A DNA stretch of 64,000 nucleotides from Bog-532 sp965277615 (GTDB taxonomy: Bacteria > Actinomycetota > Actinomycetes > Streptosporangiales > Streptosporangiaceae), in contig CBDIDG010000005.1 in NCBI GenBank assembly GCA_965277615.1, forward strand, positions 2,542,001-2,606,000, in the 5' to 3' direction. A program made the position numbers and the translations under genes. Below, one piece after another: positions 16,990-24,251 of the stretch (positions are counted from its first letter, which is position 1; each line of letters begins with the position of its first letter). The notes beneath the pieces were generated by a model. It made no database searches. It saw only the letters and a program-made list of their open reading frames with translations, and was not told the origin of the DNA.

Positions 16990-18372
16990 TCAGCCGTTCT
17001 GGGTGTCCAGCTCCGCCAGCCAGCGCAGCGCCCGTAGACCCGGGGCGAAGCAGTACTCCCCGCCGCGGGTGATCACGAACGGCGGCAAGCTCTGCAGCCG
17101 ACGGCGGATCGGCCGCTGAGGGATGGTGAACGTGCCCGTTCCGTCGTTCGTTCCGGCGAGCGGGTCTTCCTCGGCGGGCGCGCCAATGAAGATGCCGTCG
17201 TTCAGCCACTGTGTCTTGACGAACTCGAACTGGCGCTTGGGGTGAGCTCCGGTAAAGACGAAGACGATGCCGCGGTCCGCGCCGTCGTCCTCGAGGACGC
17301 CTTCAGGGAGCGGCGGGCCGTAGCTCGTGCCGAGCCGGAGCATGCGGTGGAGCCGGACGTCGACGCTCATCTCGTGATCAAGCGCGTCCCGGGGGTTCGC
17401 CCGCCGGGCATGAGCGCCGGCGGGACATTTGAAGCCGCGCAGGTCATCGCCGTAGCCAAAGCGATTGTTACGCCCGGGGTCCGCGCCGAGATCGGGATCG
17501 TCTTGTTCGGGGGATAGCGCGAGCGGTGCGCCGCTTGGCCAGCGGCCGACCATTTTCGCGCCGAGCAGCGCCTCCTCTTCGCGGCTTGCCGCCTTGGCCC
17601 GGAGGTACTGCCGGTAGGCGGCGACCCGGGTGTGCAGCTTACGGAAAGCCAGGTAGGTGCCGTTGCGGCCGAGGACCTCGGGAGTCGGCACCGGCCCGGT
17701 ACTTCCGGTCTCGTCCGGATAACCCAGGATGAACTCGCCCGCCTTGATCGGCCGCTCACCCGGGTTGGAGCCGGGGATTCCGCTCCCTTCCACCGCCGGC
17801 TGCCCGATTCCGTCCTTGAAGCCGAAGGAGGTGCGTCCGGTCGGAAGCTGATAAAAGTCCTGGCGCCAGATGACCTCGACCCCGGCTAGCTGCTCGTGCG
17901 CGCGGCGCGCCCGCTCTTGCAGGTTCTCCAGCCGCGCCGGGTCGGGCGATATCACCGACAGCGCGACGTGGACGTCGGGGCTCCCTAGCGGCTTCTCCCA
18001 GTTCTCGGGGCTGCTGTCGCCGACATCGCCTAGCTCCGCCGCGCGGGCCGCCATGCCCTGCCGGAACTCCGGCGCGAAGCTGCCGAGTGAGTCCTGGGGC
18101 ACGCCCAGCGCCTTCAGCCCTTGGTAGGTGAACGCCACCGAGGCCCATGCGTTCTGGGTCGGATCGGATGAGGACCGGGAGGATTCGATCACCGGGAGCA
18201 GCCGCTGGACCAGCTTCTTTCCCGCCTCGCGGTTGTCGATGCGCAGCAGGAGGTACGTGCCTACGTAGGAGGTTGGCCGCTGGTGAAGCAATCCGAGCTG
18301 GATGTCATCGAGTTCCAGAGCGGTCCCGGCCGCGGTCGTAACGGGGGCCGTGACTGCCCGGTCGCTACCCAT
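16990..18372 (-). CDS. DyP-type heme peroxidase
   Basis: A 460-residue dye-decolourising peroxidase that oxidises substrates with H2O2. The ATG at 18372 overlaps the DUF4331 stop by 8 bp. Signature residues: SFGFKDGIGQP (GxxDG, distal Asp) near the middle and CPAGAHARRANPRD (proximal heme His with following Arg), then FVFTGAHPKRQFEFVKTQWLNDG near the C-terminus. No Tat or Sec signal is seen, so it is probably cytosolic. Length and motif spacing fit the larger C/D-type DyPs. It sits with a flavoprotein and two accessory-like genes, consistent with an oxidative-stress or aromatic-oxidation module. Confidence 0.88.
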   Translation of the reverse strand: MGSDRAVTAPVTTAAGTALELDDIQLGLLHQRPTSYVGTYLLLRIDNREAGKKLVQRLLPVIESSRSSSDPTQNAWASVAFTYQGLKALGVPQDSLGSFAPEFRQGMAARAAELGDVGDSSPENWEKPLGSPDVHVALSVISPDPARLENLQERARRAHEQLAGVEVIWRQDFYQLPTGRTSFGFKDGIGQPAVEGSGIPGSNPGERPIKAGEFILGYPDETGSTGPVPTPEVLGRNGTYLAFRKLHTRVAAYRQYLRAKAASREEEALLGAKMVGRWPSGAPLALSPEQDDPDLGADPGRNNRFGYGDDLRGFKCPAGAHARRANPRDALDHEMSVDVRLHRMLRLGTSYGPPLPEGVLEDDGADRGIVFVFTGAHPKRQFEFVKTQWLNDGIFIGAPAEEDPLAGTNDGTGTFTIPQRPIRRRLQSLPPFVITRGGEYCFAPGLRALRWLAELDTQNG

Positions 18373-19501
18373 GACGGGGAGCCTCCGGGGGATCGGGATT
18401 CGGGGCCGCCAGGTAGGGGAACGCGCGCGACGCGGGCCTCGTCGCCTGATCGACGCCATCGCGGATGACGGGCCCCTTCCCCGCGTTCACGAGCAGCGTG
18501 AAGATCGTGTCCATCACATCGTCGTTGAGCGCCCGGCCACCGCAGGTCCGGTGAGCTTCCCCGCGCCGGGCTGCGAGCTCGATCTCCAGGAACGAACCCT
18601 GCTCGGCGTACGGCTTGGTGACGTCCACGATGAGGAAGTCCGCGAGGATGAGCTCGGTTAGCGGGTGCGCGCCGTCCTCGCGAGCCGGCCAGTCGGTTTT
18701 ACCGTCCAGGCCGTCCCAGAACTTGAGGTTCGCGTTCAGCCGGGCCCGGTACGCGCCCTCGTAGGCGCGGCTGAGGTGGAACGCGTCGTCCATGTTGTAC
18801 AGGTCACGGATCTCAAGGTCACGGTTCACCGGGTCGAACTGCATCGGCGCCAGCATCAGGTTGGGCACCTCGGGCCGCCCGGCGCGCTCGAGGCGAACGT
18901 TAAGGCTGCCTCGGGTCAGGGTCTCCGCGACCACGCCGAACAGGTCGGCGCCGCCAGGCAGCACGGCCCGGTCGACCTCGACCACCAGGCTCAGGACGTT
19001 CTTGCCGTCAAGGTAGATCGCGCCCGGGTCGGTGAACGCGAGCTTTCCCGTGGCGATGGTCTTGAGCGTGGTCGGCGCGTCCATCATGAACGGATCCCAC
19101 CGCGGGCCGGCGAATACACGCACGCCGTGGGTCTGGCCTCCGTGCTCGTCGTTCACCCTGATCGAGACCGTCTCGCCCGCGGGTGTGACGCACGTGCCTT
19201 CTTGCTCCAGTGCGTCCGCGCCGGTTCCGGTCGCCGGGGCCGAGAATACGCAGTCGAGCACGATCTCTTCGCCGCCCGCGGCGAACGGCGCCGCATTCTG
19301 CTGGGTGTTCGCGGTGAGCGGCCGCAGCCGGAAGCGGTAAATGAGCCCGTCGGAGAACGCCGCCGACGGTGGCGTGAACGGCAGCGTGTTCAGCACCAGG
19401 ACGAGTCGGCCTGGGTGCTCGGGACTTGGGAACGCGTACAGGTCAGTGATGTCGGCGATCGGCTCGGCCTCGGCCCGCGGCCCGGAGATGTGATGCGACA
19501 T
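18365..19501 (-). CDS. DUF4331 family protein
   Basis: A 378-residue protein starting MSHHISGPRAEAEP, the SHH start typical of DUF4331, followed by DITDLYAFPSPEHPGRLVLVLN. Later blocks: LDCVFSAP, GVRVFAGPRWDPFMMD, SLVVEVDRAVL and RPEVPNLML. No signal peptide or membrane segment is visible. The family is of unknown function; predicted metal or ligand binding rests on the conserved His/Asp positions only. Translationally coupled (8-bp overlap) to the DyP peroxidase, so a joint role is likely. Confidence 0.82.
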   Translation of the reverse strand: MSHHISGPRAEAEPIADITDLYAFPSPEHPGRLVLVLNTLPFTPPSAAFSDGLIYRFRLRPLTANTQQNAAPFAAGGEEIVLDCVFSAPATGTGADALEQEGTCVTPAGETVSIRVNDEHGGQTHGVRVFAGPRWDPFMMDAPTTLKTIATGKLAFTDPGAIYLDGKNVLSLVVEVDRAVLPGGADLFGVVAETLTRGSLNVRLERAGRPEVPNLMLAPMQFDPVNRDLEIRDLYNMDDAFHLSRAYEGAYRARLNANLKFWDGLDGKTDWPAREDGAHPLTELILADFLIVDVTKPYAEQGSFLEIELAARRGEAHRTCGGRALNDDVMDTIFTLLVNAGKGPVIRDGVDQATRPASRAFPYLAAPNPDPPEAPRHG

Positions 19502-19544
19502 GGCCCGCCTTCCGTTGGTCCACGGTTCGTTCGCGGCGGCTCAC

Positions 19545-20090
19545 CTAGGCGTCTGCGGCTTCATCGAGCAGTGGTTTCAGCGCCGGGTGCCGTAGCGCGT
19601 CCGCGGCGCCGGGATCGTCCAGCACCTGCTGGAAGGCGTCGTTCACCCGCAGGGCCTTGCGGATCTCTTTCACCGTGCCGGGGTAATTACGCGCATACGC
19701 CCCGGCAGTAACCTGTGCGCTCAAGATGAAGTCCTTCACCGCGGTGAGGTCTGGGAGGCCCTCGTAGCCTTCGACGTGCCGGAAAATCGAGTCGAAAAGC
19801 TGCAGCGGCTTGGACGCGAAGTCCTCCATGTAGGAGTCCCACGGGCCATCGAAGCTCGTTGCGAAGAGCAACCGGGTGTCACCGTCGAACAGCACGAACC
19901 TGGCTTCGTGGATGGTCGCGATCGGCAGGTCGTAGTCCCCTGGCCGGTAGCCGGGACTGTTCTGCAACGCCCTGACCGCGTCGCGCAGGTCATTCTCGTG
20001 GCCTGGCCTGACGCGGAAGAACAAGCTGAACTCGCTCGCGGAGCCGACCTGGACGCCCGGCCGGGGCGTTCCTGCTGAAGAGGTGGTCAA
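19545..20090 (-). CDS. Unrecognised 181-aa protein of the DyP operon
   Basis: The start is TTG 20090, chosen because AGGAG lies upstream at normal spacing and the frame before it has no similarity-like composition. The N-terminal half (EFSLFFRVRPGHENDLRDAV, ARFVLFDGDTRLLFATSFDGPWDSYM) looks like a ferredoxin-fold alpha-beta barrel, as in DyP or antibiotic-monooxygenase domains. The C-terminal half is helical (VKEIRKALRVNDAFQQVLDD). No catalytic residues can be named. It lies between the flavoprotein and DUF4331 genes with gaps of 58 and 43 bp, so it is an operon member of unknown function. Confidence 0.65.
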   Translation of the reverse strand: MTTSSAGTPRPGVQVGSASEFSLFFRVRPGHENDLRDAVRALQNSPGYRPGDYDLPIATIHEARFVLFDGDTRLLFATSFDGPWDSYMEDFASKPLQLFDSIFRHVEGYEGLPDLTAVKDFILSAQVTAGAYARNYPGTVKEIRKALRVNDAFQQVLDDPGAADALRHPALKPLLDEAADA

Positions 20091-20148
20091 GGTCTTTCTC
20101 CTATTCGGTAACGGTGTGGCCCTGATCCCGCGTGCGCCCGCAGTGAGC

Positions 20149-21603
20149 TCAGGCAACGCCCGCCTCCACTGCCGTTTCGAGATGATCGACCGCCCACATC
20201 CCGGTCTGATCGAGTTCGATCGCGGCGCGGATCGCCGCGCGGCCCAGGGCGTTCGCGTAGGTGGGAAACGAGAACGGAACCAATGCGAGCTGCTCGACAG
20301 GCATCTTCGCGGCCATCGCCGTCGCCGCCAGCTGAGCAAGCTCGACCGCGCGCTCTCCGACGACGTGGCAGCCCAGGATCGTGTGGAGTTCGCGGTCGAC
20401 GAGCAGCTTGCAGAACCCCGTCTGGCGGCCATCGATGATTGGTCGCGGGAGCGAATCGAAGCGCACCGACGCCGCGACCACCTCGTGAGTCTCCCGGGCT
20501 GCCGCCTCGGTCAGCCCGACCGAGGCGTACTCGGGGTCGGTGAAGCTGCCGATCGGGCTCACCTGCGGAGACAGGGCCGCGGTTGCCCCGAGGACGGCAT
20601 TGGTCGCGGCCACCAGTCCCTCGCGAACCGCCTCGTGCACGACCAGCGCCCGTCCGGTGATGTCGCCGGCGGCGAAGATGTGCGGCACGGTCGTGCGCAA
20701 CTGAGCGTCGACCTTGACGTGACCGCGCCGGTCCGCCTGCACCCCGGCCCGGTCGAGGTCCAGCCCGGCGGTGGCCGCGACCCAGCCGGCCGCGACCACG
20801 GCGAGCGTGGCGTCGATGCTTTGCTGCCCGTCGCTGGTCGAATGGATCACTCGCACGCCGGTCGCACAGCGCTCGAAGCGGTCGATCGTACCGGCGTCCG
20901 CGACGACCTGGACGCCGGACGCCACCATGGCGGCAGTGACCGCTTCAGAGACCTCGTGGTCTTCAGTCATCAAGATGCGGGGAGCGACCTCAACGAGATG
21001 GATCCGTGAGCCGAACGCGTTGAAGATCGATGCCACCTGCACGCCGGTCGCGCCAGCGCCGATCACGACCAGCGACGGCGGTACCGAGGATAGGTGCCAC
21101 GCGTCGCTGTGGGTCGCGGTCAGGTCGAAGCCGGGAACCGCCAGCGGCCGTGAGGCTCCTCCGGTGCAGAGGATGACCTTGTCAGCGTGCAGCGGCGGCG
21201 TGTTGTCGCTTTCGATCGTGTGGGCGTCGGCGAATCGTGCGGTGCCGGCCTGCTCGTAAATGTCGACCCCGGCGCGCTCCAGATCGTCGCGCAGCAACGT
21301 GTGCTGGCGTGCGTCCGCGGTCACGTCGCGGACGCGGGCCAGCAGCCGGTCGTAGTCGAGCGAGGGTTCGCCGCCCGCGATCCCGTACAGCGGAAGCTGC
21401 CTGGCCTCGCGGATCAGCCGCGCCGCCTGGGCCAGCGTACGCACCGGCACGGGACCGTCGTTCGCGGCCATTCCCCCGAACTGCTCGCGCGTGATCAGCG
21501 CCGTGCTGGCTCCGAGACGGGCCGCGCGGAGCGCCGCGACGACGCCGGCTGGTCCCGCGCCGACGACTACGACGTCGAATGATAGAGCCGACGATGAGGC
21601 CAT
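20149..21603 (-). CDS. FAD/NAD(P)-dependent oxidoreductase lacking the redox cysteines
   Basis: A 484-residue flavoprotein of the dihydrolipoamide dehydrogenase/mercuric reductase fold. FAD site VVVGAGPAGVVAALRAARLG (about 12-31), NAD(P) site LVVIGAGATGVQVASIF (about 180), FAD-contacting HIFAAGDITGR (about 305-315) and the dimerisation domain at the C-terminus are present. The active-site block that normally reads GG.C.N.GC.P is GGMAANDGPVPVR here, so both redox Cys are lost. It cannot be a disulfide reductase and may be a diaphorase-like NAD(P)H oxidase. It starts the DyP operon 35 bp from a TCACCC-type palindrome. Confidence 0.85.
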   Translation of the reverse strand: MASSSALSFDVVVVGAGPAGVVAALRAARLGASTALITREQFGGMAANDGPVPVRTLAQAARLIREARQLPLYGIAGGEPSLDYDRLLARVRDVTADARQHTLLRDDLERAGVDIYEQAGTARFADAHTIESDNTPPLHADKVILCTGGASRPLAVPGFDLTATHSDAWHLSSVPPSLVVIGAGATGVQVASIFNAFGSRIHLVEVAPRILMTEDHEVSEAVTAAMVASGVQVVADAGTIDRFERCATGVRVIHSTSDGQQSIDATLAVVAAGWVAATAGLDLDRAGVQADRRGHVKVDAQLRTTVPHIFAAGDITGRALVVHEAVREGLVAATNAVLGATAALSPQVSPIGSFTDPEYASVGLTEAAARETHEVVAASVRFDSLPRPIIDGRQTGFCKLLVDRELHTILGCHVVGERAVELAQLAATAMAAKMPVEQLALVPFSFPTYANALGRAAIRAAIELDQTGMWAVDHLETAVEAGVA

Positions 21604-21637
21604 GATTTGATCATCCGAAGGCCGGCCACGGCTGTCA

Positions 21638-21655
21638 TCACCCCTTCTGGGGTGA
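21638..21655 (-). promoter_or_regulatory. TCACCC-type palindrome between divergent operons (site 2)
   Basis: TCACCCC-TTCT-GGGGTGA has perfect 7-bp arms. Read on the minus strand it is followed by TGACAGCC, like the TGACGC tail of other sites. It is almost exactly centred between the flavoprotein start (21603) and the glucose dehydrogenase start (21690), so it could control both. Confidence 0.55.
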
Positions 21656-21689
21656 GGCGAACGCGACCGCCGGGCACGACGATGTGAAC

Positions 21690-22735
21690 ATGCGCGCGAT
21701 GACGGTTGTGCCGGGCCAGAAGGGGTCCGCTGGCCTCGGGGAGTTCACGGGCCCGGACAGCCAGGACGGCGCTCTGCTGGTGCGGGGCATCGCGATCGGT
21801 GTCTGCGGGACGGACCACGAGATCGCGGAGGGTGCCTACGGCACGCCGCCATCTGGTGAAGCCCGGCTGGTCATCGGCCACGAGAGTCTTGGCGAGGTGC
21901 TCGAGGCGCCCGCGGGATCAGACTTCACGCCCGGCGATCTTGTGGTCGGGATCGTGCGGCGGCCCGATCCGGCGCCGTGCCCGGCGTGTGCCGCCGGTGA
22001 GTGGGACATGTGCCGGACCGACGGGTTCGGCGAGCGCGGATCGTCCGTCGGCACGGGTACGGAAGCGAACGTTGGCGAGTGGAGCCGGAGTTCGCCGTGC
22101 CCATCCTCCCGAGGCTGGGTGAGCTCGGCGTCCTGCTGGAACCGGCATCGGTGCTGGCCAAGGCCTGGGATCAGGTGGACCAGATCTCACGGCGCGCATT
22201 TTTCGTTCGGGGCCGGGCGCTGGTCACCGGGGCCGGGCCGATCGGGCTGATGGCATGCCTGCTCGGCGCGCAGCGCGGCTACGAGATACACGTCGTCGAC
22301 CTCGCGCAAGCCGGGCCGAAACGCGATCTTGTCGAGAACCTCGGCGCCCGATACCACTCCGGTGACGCCGCCGACATCGACGTTGACGTCGATGTCGTCA
22401 TCGAGTGCACCGGGCTCGGTGCTGTCGGTCGCTCCGCCGCCCGCAGGCTGGTCAGCGGCGGAATCATGTGCCTGACCGGGATCATGAACCTGGGCCCGAC
22501 GCTGGACGTGGACGCCACCGCCCTGAATCGCAACATGGTACTGCGCAACCAAGTTCTGGTCGGCACCGTAAACGCCGGCCGTCGCCACTGGGAACAAGCT
22601 GCCGAAGCGTTGGCAGCAGCCGACCCTGGCTGGCTGGGCGGCCTGATCACCCGCCGGGTGCCGCTCGCGTCCTGGACCGAGGCGCTCGACCGGCACCCGG
22701 AAGACATCAAAGTCGTGGTGGACCTCACCGTATGA
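21690..22735 (+). pseudogene. Glucose 1-dehydrogenase (zinc MDR family), single frameshift
   Basis: Frame 1 gives MRAMTVVPGQKGS, GVCGTDHEIAEG (zinc Cys), LVIGHESLGEV (zinc His/Glu) and CPACAAGEWDMC (structural zinc Cys cluster). It then loses frame near 22040 after GFGERG. Frame 2 continues HGYGSERWRVEPEFAVP, LVTGAGPIGLMACLLGA (NAD(P) site) and ends at 22735 overlapping the SMP-30 start (ATGA). The two parts make one normal about 348-residue glucose dehydrogenase. A one-base deletion or a sequencing error is equally possible. It would oxidise glucose to gluconolactone, matching the next gene. Confidence 0.8.
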
Positions 22736-23649
22736 GCGCCCACGAGGTGACCGTGTGGTCGGTAACTCCAGGGTTGCTGAGCGAGGGTCCGCGCTGGCAT
22801 GAAGGGCGCCAGGAGCTGCTGTGGGTCGACATCCTGGGGCGCAAGATGCACCGGGGAACGCTGAGTCCCGGCGGTGCTTTGGAACGGGTGGAGACAATCT
22901 CGGTTGACCGGCATATCGGCGCGGTCGCGCCGGCCGCTGCGGGCGGGTACGTGCTCGCTGCGGGCGCGGGGTTCCTGTTCGTTGACGACGCCGGATCGAT
23001 CCAGGAGCTCGCCCAGCTTGAGGGCGACCGCACTGACGTGCGGATGAACGACGGGGCCTGCGATCCGCAAGGACGCTTCTGGGCCGGGACGATGGCTTAC
23101 GACGAGTCGCCGGGCGCCGGGGCCCTGTTTCGCCTCGAACTCGACGGCAGCTGCACTACCGTGCTCACCGGCCTGACCATCTCCAATGGCATCGGCTGGA
23201 GTCCCGACGCCAGCACGATGTACCTCAACGACAGCGGCACCGGATGTGTCGAGATGTTCCGGTTCGACGGCCCGAGCGGAGAGATCAACGACCGCCGCAC
23301 GCTGGTGCACATCGACCAGCCAGGCGTGGTGCCAGACGGACTTACGGTCGACGACGAGGGCGGGATCTGGGTCGCCCTGTGGAACGGCAGCGCTGTCCAC
23401 CGGTACGCACCGGACGGATCGCTTCTCGCGAGCGTGCAGCTCCCCGTCGAGCGACCGACCTCATGCGCATTCGGTGGCCCCCGCCGCGACACGCTGTTCG
23501 TCACCACCGCGCGGACAGACCTCGACGACGACGCGCTGGCCCGCCAGCCGCACGCAGGCAAGGTGTTCGCCATCGACGGGCTCGGCGTCCGCGGCTTTCC
23601 CTGCCTGCCGTACCGCGGCCGGTTGCCACGGTCACCGATCCCGGCATGA
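22732..23649 (+). CDS. SMP-30/gluconolactonase family protein
   Basis: A 305-residue six-bladed beta-propeller lactonase. The ATG at 22732 overlaps the dehydrogenase stop. Conserved positions: LLSEGPRWHEGRQELLWVDI (first metal Glu), RMNDGACDPQGRFWAGTM (Asn and substrate region), LTISNGIGWSPDASTMYLNDS (metal Asn/Asp), and GVVPDGLTVDDEGGIWVALWNG (metal Asp). It would hydrolyse the glucono-lactone made by the preceding enzyme to gluconate. The end LGVRGFPCLPYRG is usual for the group. Probably cytosolic. Confidence 0.87.
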   Translation: MSAHEVTVWSVTPGLLSEGPRWHEGRQELLWVDILGRKMHRGTLSPGGALERVETISVDRHIGAVAPAAAGGYVLAAGAGFLFVDDAGSIQELAQLEGDRTDVRMNDGACDPQGRFWAGTMAYDESPGAGALFRLELDGSCTTVLTGLTISNGIGWSPDASTMYLNDSGTGCVEMFRFDGPSGEINDRRTLVHIDQPGVVPDGLTVDDEGGIWVALWNGSAVHRYAPDGSLLASVQLPVERPTSCAFGGPRRDTLFVTTARTDLDDDALARQPHAGKVFAIDGLGVRGFPCLPYRGRLPRSPIPA

Positions 23650-23661
23650 TCTGCTTCGATA

Positions 23662-24156
23662 TTAGGCGGCCCCGGTCCCATGCAGTGCGTCCTGGAGTTC
23701 CTTCTCGTCATCCTTGGACAGTGAGGTCTTCAGCACGGTGCCGCCGTACTTGCTCATCGCCTCGACGGCCTTGTCCGGCGTGACCTTCTCCACCATCAGG
23801 AACAGCGCTGAGGTGCCCGGCTGGAGCATGCCACGGACCTGCTCCTGAAACTGCTTGTCAATGCTGGACTTGGTCAGCTTGCCCATCAGCGCCCCCATCC
23901 CGGCCCCGATAGCCATGCCGAAGACCGGGATGAAGAACAGCAGCCCGAACAAGAATCCCCAGAACATTCCCCAGGTGGCCCCTCCGCCGACCGCGTGATG
24001 GTTGGTCTGCACGTGATAGCTGCCGTCCATGTCGCGGTTGATGACCGCGATCGCGTCCGGCTGGATGATCAGATCCTGAGCCAGCCGGCGCGCCTCGTCC
24101 CCGGCGGCCGTCGCGGTCGCCTCGTCCGGATAGCCAATGGCAATGAGGGTGGCCAT
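23662..24156 (-). CDS. DUF1269 membrane-associated protein
   Basis: A 164-residue protein starting MATLIAIGYPDEATA. A Gly-rich hydrophobic hairpin lies in the middle (GGATWGMFWGFLFGLLFFIPVFGMAIGAGMGALMG), then a basic/polar segment and a ferredoxin-like C-terminus (SALFLMVEKVTPDKAVEAM). This matches DUF1269, often seen among stress genes. Start ATG 24156 follows GAAAGGAAG. A TCACCC-type palindrome lies 62 bp upstream. Its molecular function is unknown; the Gly-rich hairpin resembles membrane-inserting segments. Confidence 0.82.
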   Translation of the reverse strand: MATLIAIGYPDEATATAAGDEARRLAQDLIIQPDAIAVINRDMDGSYHVQTNHHAVGGGATWGMFWGFLFGLLFFIPVFGMAIGAGMGALMGKLTKSSIDKQFQEQVRGMLQPGTSALFLMVEKVTPDKAVEAMSKYGGTVLKTSLSKDDEKELQDALHGTGAA

Positions 24157-24217
24157 GATCTTCCTTTCTCCCGGTGTTGATCTGGGATCAGGATGTATCG
24201 GTCCCATAGCGGCGTCG

Positions 24218-24235
24218 ACACCCTTCTGGGGGTGA
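24218..24235 (-). promoter_or_regulatory. TCACCC-type palindrome upstream of DUF1269 gene (site 3)
   Basis: On the minus strand TCACCC-CCAGAA-GGGTGT followed by CGACGC, one mismatch in the second arm. Same direction relative to the gene as other sites. Confidence 0.45.
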
Positions 24236-24251
24236 TGTGCTCCGGCATGGC

